DNA from: Undaria pinnatifida
Taxonomy: Eukaryota > Sar > Phaeophyceae > Laminariales > Alariaceae
Direction: 5' to 3'
Assembly: GCA_012845835.1 (NCBI GenBank)
Contig: JABAKD010000010.1
Location: 1,731,501 to 1,795,500, forward strand
Length of the DNA stretch: 64,000 nucleotides
Shown: piece by piece, positions 25,026-37,000 of the stretch
Layout: each line of letters starts with the position of its first letter
How positions within the stretch are numbered: the stretch's first letter is position 1
Notes under the pieces: model-generated
Databases searched by the model: none
Seen by the model: only the letters and a program-made list of their open reading frames with translations
What the model was told of the DNA's origin: nothing
Translations under genes and position numbers: made by a program

Positions 25026-28000
25026 GGCAGGCAGGCAAACAGACGAACGGAAAGAGTATTGCATTACAAAGAGAGATGCATTGACGGAGATGGCGAGAAA
25101 CAAAAAGAGAGACAAGATGACAAAAGAGAGATAACACAGATGGAGACGACAAGAGGGCGCAAGACAGAGGCAGACATGCACAGAGTGACATAAACAGAGG
25201 CACACGAGGAGAACAGGAAAGGTGGTCCAGTTTCGACGCACGGCGGTTGCGGACAAGGCACGGGAGGACATACGCTCCTCGTGTGGTGGTTCACGGCCAC
25301 CTTTCTATCGTCCGGCAACTCGCAAAAATAGCACCGTCGTCTCAATTCTTTTTCCAAGGATGAAAACATTAATGCGTCGGTCTGTGGCCCAAACCACGCA
25401 CAAACAACGCGGACAGCGTCCAGTACAAGGCGGTGAAAAAAGAACAACGAGCACGTCATGCTGTCGACAAATGAAACCCCAACCGAGCCCGAACGCGCAC
25501 GGTCACTGGCTTGGGAAAAACAGACCATCCGTACCCTTAACATCCTACGCCAAAATCAGCGCAATACGCAGAAGGTGATCCCGCCCATCTCCACCAGCTA
25601 GGCGCGCGGCGGGGGGATACCGCGTCTGATGCGTGCAGGAATAAACTGAAAACAAAAGCTTACCGAGCCTCATCTCCCCCGTTTTCTTGTCCTTCACGAA
25701 CTTGCGAATGGCAGCTTCGTCGTCAATGCTGTTAAGGAGGGCCCGGCAGGCAAAAAAGACAAGCAAAAAGACAGACAGGCACTCAAACATATACCTGGTA
25801 ATACTTTGGATGGCAATATACACTGCACAATTTGGGATGGCAAAAACGAAAAAATATCATGAGCAATAGGAAAAGGTATCTATGCCGACACATGGTACCA
25901 CGGTCCCCGCTCCGCCCGTCCGGCCCAGACACCATAACGCCAGGAGCCACCGACCTATATCATGAAGACATGCGCCCCGTAGCACACGCGATCGAAGCAT
26001 CACACGCAGCGTGCAATGATTTTCGACAAAATATTCGATTCTCACAGCTGAGGTGTCTTCTTCTTTATACAAACCACAACGCCTCGTTGCGTCCTCACAT
26101 CTGATTCCTGTCCAGGACGAGCCTCCCCACCCCCTCCGACCTGGCATCCGCCTTAGTCCTAATCTCCAAGATGACCGCTCTTTTTTGGGCTGCCGCCGTT
26201 CCCGCGATTTTGGTCTGTCGTGCAAGCCATCGCAAACAAGAAATAAAAAACTGAAACAAAACGCAAAACATTCCACATGCAAGACAATATCGCCGCCGGG
26301 ACTACCAAGTAAAGTAGCACCTTGCCGTCAATTACAAGATTACTGACGCAGCGGCCACCCCTACACGGGCCGGGTGGGGTCGGGCCGAGTCGCCTCAGCG
26401 CAAATCACCATTGCATAATACTGCAGGCGAACTCAACAGGTAGGATCTTCTATGGTATATCGGCTTCGACTGCATTAGATCGCCCGCATACACAATCAAA
26501 CGCGCACAACCACGTGCCAGATAGATGGGCGACTCCATGTTACCAGAAGAGAGAATGGAGGGAGGGCGGGGGCGGGTGAAGCAGGGGGGGGGTGTCCCGT
26601 CTCTCCACCGCGCCACACGCGCACTCTTGTGTAAAAAACGAAATACACATACCACAGGCATTCCAGGTAGACAGTGTCAATCGGGGGTAGAGGCCCCGCT
26701 AACTCTGAACCACTGCAAATATGACCCGGCCATAACGCCAAGAAAGAAAGACATTTCGTGCCTATCGCAATTGTAAAGGGGTTAACGAGAACAATGTATC
26801 AAGTCGCCACAACGGCCCACACGGTCACAGACGACCGACCGCCAGAACGATCAACCAACAGACCAACCAAAAGGCCGACCAGCCAACCTACAGACCGATC
26901 GCCCGACGGACCGAACGGCACGCACTCCGCGTACCGGGTCCGAAAAGAAAATCTCATCCCCCGGCGCGAGCTTGAGGTTCGCCGCCTGTACGAGTTCGGT
27001 TGGCAGCGATGACGCTGCCTCGGCGTCTCCATCACCAGCGTTCTCGTTCACCTGCAGGCGACGGTAACACCGTGGGCGTGGTAAGAGTGTGGGCAAGGCG
27101 GACAGAACGAAAAAAAAGCAGTAGCGGTGCTGAGGGGTAGATGGACGGGGAGCGGGTGTACGTGTCCCCGCTCCCCGCACGCGCCCGCAAACGGTAAGCT
27201 CCGTCTTAGTCACGTCCAGCGTGGAAAATAACGAAGTTTTCTACTAATCTTTCGACCTCGGCAAGGAAGAACTGTCCATTTTGTGGCAGCAGGAACATCT
27301 GTCCCCTCCCCAGCCCTCCCCGCTAAGCCGATCAGAAAATAACGGCAACACAGAAATGGGCAAAAAATCATAATCCAAACATAAGAGTAAGCAACAAAAA
27401 TAAAAAACGCATAACACAGGTACAACCCAACTCTATAGCCCACCGAAGCAAGAACAGCTGCAACGATGATGACGATGCCGTTAACGTGGTAGTAGCAACG
27501 ACCGCAGCAGTAGCAGCGACCACCGCATTGCAACAACAACAGCAGCAGCAACGACCACAATGTCGTCGGCGGTCGAAAAACAATAACGGTTTCACCTCAG
27601 ACCCTCCTGCGCCGTCGACGGCCCCGTTCCTTCTTTCGCCTTCCTTCTCCATATTCTGCAGCCGCGTATCCTGTTCCACCGCGATTTTCTCGAGGCGATC
27701 TGCCTCTGCCTTCTCGGCCTCGAGCTCTAACGCTCGGTCCAAGTACTGATTTGGTGTGTGGGGGTGCGGAGCGGCGGGGAGGGGTAGGGGTGGAGGGTAG
27801 GGGGGGGGGGGGCGAGTGCGGGCGGGGGCGGGGGGAGGGGGGGTGTACTCAGATTGTGCATGGCCGTAGTCGTATGACCATAAACCCTCGCATCCCTACT
27901 ATGCCGGGACAGAGCACGTCGGGTTTTCACCAACCAGGCAGACATTGCTTGCACCAAGGGCGAAGCGCCGTGAGGTGTTCGGCGAGTCGCATGAAGGGTG

Positions 28001-31000
28001 AACTGCATCCTTCCAAGAACCGCTCGCAAGACGGACTTCGGCACCTTGTGCCTACTTTCTTGCTTATGGATGACAGCGCCAATTAGTTAAGTTGTTTTCT
28101 GGTGTGGCCACTCCAGAGACAGCAATGGGTATTACTATGTAACTGCCTCGTGGGTGCCTTAACCGTATTCACACTACGTGATGCGACCATCCCCCTTGTG
28201 CGGAGTCAGGGTTCTCCACCCCGCATAATATGATCTAACTCGATAACCATCATGGTGACCGCAAAAAAAACCCCAAAAAAACGGTACCCTGGTTGTCTAG
28301 CTCACGCAGTGATTGGTATGTTTTACAGCGTCGTTGCCAACCAACGCCAACCCCAATAAACATGTAATGTTTTCCAGCGTCGGTGCCGACCGAGGCCAAC
28401 TAGTATATAAATATTGTGTTGCATACCACACCTATTAATAACATCAAATCTGCTACAAAAATAAACAATACCAGGCAGGTGATATAAAGGGATGTATTCT
28501 TGCTACAACCGTCAGATTTGTCCTCTTCAAGGATTTATAGTTTCCGCGCACATATTGAAGTGTCCCGCCCGCCCCCCCCCCCCCCCCCCCCCCGATCCCT
28601 CTTGTTCAAACGCACCTACAATAAAAGTCTGCCAGAGTAGTAAACACTACCAGCCAGCTGATATCACCTCATTATCTTTCTAGCCATCCATACCGTGGCT
28701 ACGATTCATTTTCGCCTCCCCCCCTCCCTCCCGTTTTCTTCCCCCGTTCCCTCTTGTTCAAAAGCCCCACCTAAAATCGAAATCAGCCACAGTAATAAAC
28801 ACTTCTACGCAATTGATATCACGTCATTATCTTTCTAGCCATCCATGACGTAGCTTTCATTCACCCCCCCTCCCCCTCCAACGCCCCCTCCTTCCCCACC
28901 ACCCGCACCATCGCCTAGACCTAGCACCACGCGTATAGCAAGCCCCTAAATATATACTGGTACGTAATACGCGCGATCGGAGTATCACACACAGCTTGCA
29001 ACTATGAGTTTCGACATAATCTTCGATCTCACAGCTGGAAGGTATTTTTATTTTTACAATATACAAGCACAATAAACGGCGCGCTTCGCGCGCCTTATTT
29101 TTTCTTCTTGGGCTGCGCCAAGCGAAGGTCGTAAATGGTATCCACGGAAACCGTTGCATTACAATCGCCGCTTTAGTGCCAGACTCGTTGGAGCAGCAGA
29201 GGTAGGTGTGAAAGGCGTGCTGTCGCTGTGATGCCTGTTTGTGCTGCTGCTGTTTGGGCCGTTTGCCCGTCAACGGAAGCGCGGCCTTCGTGCAGGTGTG
29301 TTGTTGAAACTACAGACACGTCCGACGACCAAGCATCCTTTTTTGAGGGACTGGTAAATGCTCACGGCTTGAATATCGTAGCATTACGAGTAGTTGTGGA
29401 CTAGTTATACGTACGAACCTGCCTTGATACTTTTTTTCAACACCACAGAAAATGGTCTGGGTGTAGAATTAACCGAAACGGACCAGGGGCAAGCTCAAAA
29501 AGCGAAGAGTTGATAGTCGTGGGTCGATGTTTTCCAGATTCTCGAACGATATGCTATTACACTTACTTTTACAGACCACGCCATACTAAAAACTCACCGA
29601 GGGTGCTTTATTTTTGTCGTGGGCGTTATAATCGCAGGTACGTGTATCCTCAGCATGCAGCAGTAGGTACCGGTTCCACCGGTTCGTGGGTGGGTGGTGG
29701 GTCGGTGGATGGGTGAGAGTGGCACGTAATTGTACTCCGCTGGATGTACAACGTACCCATGATTGTGTTTTCAAGATGAACTGTTTTCAAGATAAAGGTA
29801 CAGACGAAACACCTCCGTTTGCTGGTGTACGTACTGCTGTACTTCTGTAGCAGATATCGGTTGGAGTGTTGGGTGGTAGGAGGGGGTGGTCGGTTGGCAG
29901 GTGGTTGATTGGGTGTGTTCGCGCCTGTCGTTTCATTCGTGGGTGAACGCTTTCGTGCCTGTTGGAGGTTGAGCTGTTATCTTATTTGGTACAGTATGTA
30001 TGCCTTTCTCTCCGCTATATTACCGACCTGCTCTGGCGAAGTTCGAATACGAACCAACGCATCCGTTTGCTACTGTGCTGCTGTGGCATCGTGGGTGGGT
30101 TGGTTGGTGGGTGGATGGCTTAGTCGGTGGGTGGGTGTGTCGTGCGGTGCGTGGGTGGTGTTTTGTCCGCAAAGTGGAAGCAGATGTCGTGTTGGTGCGG
30201 TTGTTGTGTTCGGCCCGTGGGATTGGGGTTTCCACACCGTGCGGGGCGGTGTCGATCCGGGAGAATTCGATTTTCGTCACCGGGGTGTCGGAGTTGTAGA
30301 GATATGGAAGGATGTCTGAGCCGGGGATGGGACCAAATCCTCCCCCGGCTACGGCGGGACTGGGGGGGGGGGGTCAAACGGGGACGTGGCCCTATCCTCC
30401 CCGGGTTGTGCTCGCTCTACGCGCCCCAGCCAATCAGCGATCGGCCCGTGGGATTGGGGTTTCCACACCGTGCGGGGCGGTGTCGACCAGGGAGAACTCG
30501 ATTTTCGTCCCCGGGGTGACGGAGTTGTACAAATATGGAAGGATGTATGAACCGGGGATGGGACTCAATCTTCCCCGGGTGCGGCGGGACTGGCGGGGAT
30601 AAAACGGGGACGTGGCCCTTATTAAAGATAGCTACGTTGCTACGCTACGCAACAACAGCACAGTCAGTTGCTATACACAGCAGTAGTAACGGTAGCATAT
30701 CAGTGCGCTGTATCGGGACATAGTAATCTGATTGAAGTACAGTTCGTATCATAGAGCACAGCAGCATCTAGTGATATGTACGAGTACCTGTAATGTCGGA
30801 TCAATTGGCTAAGATACATAAAATATCAGTTTGTAGTAATTCGTAACGGTTTTATTGTAGAAGGACCCCAGTAAACAGATTCTACGGCATCTACCCAGTT
30901 TGCCCGAGTTTTCACGTATTGTTTCTTGGGGCGCCGGGTACAGAGCATGCAGGGCACAGGGTCTCCTGTGTCTTTTGTTGTGTTTTTGTATTTCGAGTCG

Positions 31001-34000
31001 AGTGATCGATGATCGTGTGCACCGCGCACACTCTCTCACTTCTTCTTTCTTCTCCCTCCTCTCCTCTTCGAGACCGCCAATAATAAGTCGATTAACATTG
31101 ATTGAAGAGTGCTTTACTCTGTCACATGTAACACGGATCGTCATATCCGCAATAGCCCTACAACTATCCTCCCCGGGTTGTGCTCGCTCTACGCGCCCCA
31201 GCCAATCAGCGATCGGCTCGTGGGATTGGGGTTTCCACACTGTGCCGTGCGGTGTGGACCCGGGAGAGCTCGATTTTCGTCCCCGGGATGTCCAAGTTGT
31301 AGAGATATGGAAGGATGTCTGAACCGGGGATGGGACCCAACCCTCTCTAGGTGCGGCGGGACTGGGGGGGTCAAACGGGGACGTGGCCCTATCCTCCCCC
31401 GGGTTGTGTTCGCTTCACGCGCCCCAGCCAATCAGCGATTGGCCCGTGGGATTGGGATTTCCACACCGTGCGGGGCGGCGTCAACACAAGAGAACTCTAG
31501 TTTCGTCCCGGGGTGTCGGGTTTGTAGAGATATGTCTGTACCGGGGTTGGGGCCCGATCATCTCCGGGTGCGGCGAGACTGGGGGGGGGGGTTACCCCGA
31601 GGGGCAACTCCCGCGGCGCGCGCCTCGCCCCATGATTGGCCGAGGGCGGGTGGTGGGGGAATCCTCGGCCAACGGGGTTGGGGCTCGGAAAACCCAGGGA
31701 TGAAAGCAATATGCCTATTGTATTATATACCTGGTACATTTTAGGGGGGGGGAGGTAATTCTCAACAGCGGTAAAAGCACGCCCTCCGAAGCCTACCGCG
31801 ACATATCAAAGGCACCACACGACATGAGCTGGTCCCCCAACCCCACCGCAAAACACTACACGCATCAAGAAACCTTCTCCGGCCCAAGCACCAAGGCGCT
31901 CTCCGATATATTTTGTCACCTTTTGCGCCCAGTTCATGGCGACCTTCCAGTTCTCTTTAGTGAGATTAGACTTCTTCTTCTTCAGGGTGTTGAAGTGGTG
32001 CTCCGTGTCCGCCCAGACCTCTTTCGGTCCAACCTTTGTATCCTCGCCCGTCCTCTCCTTCCTCTTGCCCATAATCGTGTTGTAGGGTAGGACGCTCTCA
32101 ACATGTCTACCGCGGATCTTTTCGAAGAAGCACTTCGGTAGCGCCTGGCCCGTGCAACACAACGGTAGGTATTGCAGGATGACGTAGCCTGTTGCATCCA
32201 GGACGAAAAAGGGGAGACCGAGGGGGGAGGGGGGGAGGGGGGGAGGGGGGGAGGGGGTAGCATTACGCAGTGTTTGTGGTATGCGGTTGTTCGATACGGG
32301 TCCGCGGATATTTGGTGGTTTCGTATTATGTGTCGAGGCATTATTCGGTATATGCCTCGGAGTGTGGAGCTGCCCCCCCGCGGGGCAGTCGATGATGTTA
32401 ATGATACGACCCGGGCTTTGATGATAACGATACTGCCCGTATATATGTGAGTGGTGCAGCCGGTGACAATCAGGTGCGGCTTACCTCCTGTGTGTGGTTT
32501 ATATGGTGCGGTCTCTGACAGAACGGTATTGACCCACCTGGTGTGTGTTTGGTATCTGGTGTACGAGCATTTTATCTTCTCTCCTCGATCTACGCCGTAG
32601 CGGCACGCCGCGTGGTTACACAGGACACGTTATACAGCAAGCGTATTCAAACACGATAATCGTTGGGTTTCCGGGCCCGGAGCTTGCTGAAGGGTTGTTG
32701 TTATGGCCGAGGAGGCCGAGCTACTTCGGCAGCAGCTGGAGGAAGTGTCGATTAATTTGGCTCAGCGAGACGCGACGTTGGCTGAGAGAGACGCGACGGT
32801 GGCTGTGCGAGACGCGGCGTTGTCAGCGGAGAGAGCGTTGAGGATGTCCGCCGAGGCAGCGGTTCAGTCGGGTACCGCTGGGGGGAGCGGGCGGCCCATG
32901 CAGCAGGCAAGTGCTGGGCAGCCTGTGCCGGAGCCAGATTACCGTCACCACCAGACCCCCCCGGCGCTCATCTTGTCGTCGCAAAACAGCATGCGGGTGC
33001 CCAAGTTTGATGGGCGGAGTTAGCTGCACCTGTGGTCACACAGGTTCCAAGCTTTCTTGACGGCGCGGGGTCTGATCGTGGCGCTTGAGCCCACGAGCGA
33101 CCCTATTCGGATAGCCGGGGGCTTAGGAGGGACGGAGGAGCGCAACCGATCCATCTATCTTCATGGGCAGCAGAGAGTCGAGAAGTGCGAGAAGGCATGG
33201 GAATTTCTTATGGAAGCCATGCAAGGACAGCCTGTGGAGGAACGGATGCATGCCGCTGGGTCGGTGGAGGGAGCATGGAAGGCTGTGATGGCCTGGTATC
33301 AGCCGCAGGGTGATGCCGAACGAGATCACCTCGAGAAAGGCTTCGAGAACATAGAGATGCAGGGGGATGAGGACCCCAAGCTGTTCTTTGCCCGTGCTGA
33401 GGGGAAGCTCAATGTGCTGTCCACATTGGGTATCCGCAAGTCGGATCGCGACGTGGTTCGCATACTAACACGTCGTCTCCCGTCCGAGTTTTACGACGTG
33501 GAGCAGCGCACTAGCTTGCTTCGACCCGGCCTCACGCGATCGGAGATGGAGGGAATCGTCCGCACCTCCCACGCTAACCGCAAGACGAAGGAGTTGGAGG
33601 AGCGGAAGTTAGCGGCGGTCGTGTCAATGGCTGCTGCGCCGTTGGCGGATCCCCACGCCCTCGCCGTCGGTGGGGGTTTTCAGGGCAGATTAGGCGCCGG
33701 GCAGCAGCAGCAGCAGCAGCGGTCGTATGGACAGCAACAGCAGCAGCAGCAGCGGTCGTATGGACAGCAACAGCAGCAGCAGCAGCGGCCGTATGGGCAG
33801 CAACAGCAGCAGCAACAGCGGCCGTATGGGCAGCAACAGCAGCAGCAACAGCGGCCGTATGGGCAGCAACAGCAGCAGCAGCAGCGGCCGTACGGGCAGC
33901 AACAGCAGCAGCAGCAGCGGCCGTATGGGCAGCAACAGCAGCAGCAGCGGCCGTTTGGGCAGCAACAGCAGCAGCAGCAGCGGCCGTATGGGCAGCAACA

Positions 34001-37000
34001 GCAGCAGCAGCGGCCGTTTGGGCAGCAACAGCAGCTGCAGCAGCGGCCGTATGGGCAGCAGCAGCAGCAGCAGTTGGGGGGAGAGCAACAGCAGCAGCGT
34101 GGGGGTGCAGACCATAGTTACCAGCAGCAGCAGCAGCAGCAGCAGCACCCACCCCAGCCGCAGCAGCAGCCCCAGCACCAGCTGAGGCCGGGGGGCAATG
34201 GTGGGGCAGGTAACACCGGAAGTGGGTGGTACCAGCCGGAGTCTCCTCCGCCTCCAGGAGCGTCCATGGGGGAAGTGTACAAGTGCGGTCGGTGTGGTGC
34301 CCTCGGGCACAAGTCCGACATTTGTCGAGCGCCGAACGCTTTTTCGGGGGTCTGCAGCACTTGTGGAGCTTACGGTCACATGGCCAGGCAATGCCGCACT
34401 GCTCCGCCCACCCGCATGCATGCAAACATTGTCGCGGCCCCTTCGCACGGCCCTCCGCCCCCCCAGGAGCACTACAGCAGCACACCACCACCACCACCAC
34501 CGGGAGCTTGGCCTCAGCACCAAACTGGCTTCGTAATTCACGGCGACGCATTGGACGGGGGCGGTATGGGCGGAGGCGTACAGCAATGGGACGGGGGCGG
34601 TGTGGGCGGAGGCGCACAACAATGGGACGGGGGCGGTGTGGGCGGAGGCGCACAACAATGGGACGGGGGCGGTGTGGGCGGAGGCGCACAACAATGGGAC
34701 GGGGGCGGTGTGGGCGGAGGCGCACAACAATGGGACGGGGGCGGTGTGGGCGGAGGCGCACAACAATGGGACGGGGGCGGTGTGGGCGAAGGCGCACAAC
34801 AATGGGACGGGGGCGGTGCGGGCGGAGGCGAACCACACTGGGACGGGGGCGGTGTGGGCGACGATGGTCAGCCAAAGCCGAGAAGTGGAGGAGCCGGGGG
34901 AGCCTACGAGGGCGGGCCGCTTTCCTCGACTATCGACAGCCAGGCGCCGGCCAGCAGCGAACAGCAGGTCGAGTGGCCCACCCTCTTCGTCGCGCACTCA
35001 ACGTCTTTAGGCAAGTGGCATGCTCTTTCTGTTGGGGGTGGTCTCGTGAGGCCTACAAGGCCTGGGAGTAAGATTCTGATTGGAGATAGTGCTGCTTCCA
35101 TCCATTGTACTGGTGATTCTGCTCTCTTTTACAACAAGAGACCCCCTGCCCCCGACGAGAAGTATTTGATCATTGGTGACGGAAAGAAGATGGAGGTAGA
35201 GTTTTTTGGTTGCGTTGATGTAGTGATGCATTGTGCTGAAGACGTAGCAGTGACCTTGAGGAATGTGGCGTTTGTGCCTGGCGTACCTTTCGACCTCTGC
35301 TCATTCAACGTGATCCAAGGGAGCACGTCGTTACCCTTGACCACGAAGGGGCGCACATGCTCGATGGACGCGTGTTTTTCCGCAAGGAGAAGTTCGGCAA
35401 CTACGTTGAGGCCACTCGAGTAGCGAGACACGAGAAACCCCCTGCACTTGCTGCTGCAGTGTTAAGGCCTGGTAGGCAGAGATGGATAGACATCAACGAC
35501 TTGCACTGTTCCCTTGGCCACGCCCACGATACCGTTTTACGTGAGACTGCTCGTCAAATGGGAATCAACGTGACGGGACGTTTGGGGTATTGCGACGGGT
35601 GCGCGGGGGGGAAGGGGATCCGCAAAGCCGTCGCTAAGTCCACGTCGTGCCGTGCTGAGAAGCGGATGCAGCGCCTGTACGCCGACCTCGCAGGACCTAT
35701 GCCGACGTCAACAGGCGGCGCTCGGTACTGTTTGATGATCGTCGACGACGCCACCAACATGGGCTGGCCGGTATTTCTGCCGGACAAGAGCGCGGCCACC
35801 GCCACCCTCAGTTTCCGCACTTTCCTGGCGGCCGTAAATGCCTACGGGCAGCCGGAATGCCTTCGCACTGACAACGCCTCCGAATTCACTAACGCCGAGT
35901 TCCAAAGGCTGATGGTCGACAACAACATCCGCCGCGAGTTCACGTCCGTCGACGGCCCGAAGCGCAACGGGCGGGTGGAGCGGAAGCTAGCTCTTGTTGC
36001 CGAGGGGGGTCACGCTGCGTTCTTGGAGTTCCAGACCATGTTCGATGGTGTGGAGTTTCCGGCCAAGGCGCTCAACTATGAACGCACGTGGCCGGAAGCA
36101 TGGACGTGGATGTGCGACGCGCTCAACCTCATGGCGCGGGTGGATGAAAAGCCCGGCATGATGTGCTCGTTCGAGAAGTTCCACGGGAGGCCTTACAGGG
36201 GCCCCGTACTTCCATACATGATGCCGGGACGCCACAAGGTCAAGCGGGCGGCTAAGTCAGAGCCGAAGGGGGAACCCTGCTTCTACCTGAACTCCGGCAG
36301 CGACCACGCCTCGGATTGCAGCAAGATCATGCTGTCGCCATCAGGCATCGCGAGCTACTCGACCGATGTGACGTGGGGCTATCGGCGCGCGCCGTTCGGT
36401 GGAGGGACCGCGATTGCCGGGTCCCCGTCGCCGGCTAAGGGGGGGGCTGTCAGTGACCCAGCCCAGCAATCGCAAGCGCCGCGGGGCTTCGAGGTGTGGT
36501 ACCAGCCGTCGACGCCATCGACTGGTGTAACGCCGGAGTCTTCGCCCACGCCCCTGCCTGCTGCGTCGTCCGTACCACAGCAGCAGAAGCCGACGTCAGC
36601 GACCGTTGCATCACCGGAGTCCTTGCCCGTGTTCATTCCCCCTGCGCCGCCCGGGACCGTTGCACCGCCGGAATCCTCGCCCGCGCCTCCACCCTCTGTG
36701 GAGGTGCCGGTGCAGCAGCAGCAGCAACCGCGGGTATCGCCGGCGGTGACGCGGTCGGCGGCGCGACAACGGGGGGGCCTGGGCCCGCAGCATGGCTTCG
36801 TTTCGATGCTAGCCGCGCGGGAGAATATCGCTATGATCATTGCCGACCAGTCTCCTCCGCACATGCCCGCTCCTGAACTGCCTTCATGCCCTGCGAGTGA
36901 GTTGGTAACGCCCGACTCGTATCGCGAAGCGTGCGAGGATGAACACGGAGATGTGTGGTTCGATGCCATGGACACTGAGTTCGACGGTCTGTACCGCGCG

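Noticed and set aside
24718-25271. Cys/Leu/Ser/Val-repeat frames resembling a membrane protein
   Set aside because: Direct translation of the (GACA)n microsatellite.
26653-26712. Possible 60-bp exon (TTTGCAG acceptor, GTATGT donor) in the lysine-rich gene
   Set aside because: Splice sites are good and its output phase fits the exon at 25728, but the upstream exon ends in phase 0, in which this segment has a stop. Kept only as a candidate.
33574-34997. Two long minus-strand open frames (433 and 435 codons) rich in Ala, Leu or Arg
   Set aside because: They are antisense to the CAG and GGGGGC repeat arrays of copia Gag; composition follows the repeats exactly.
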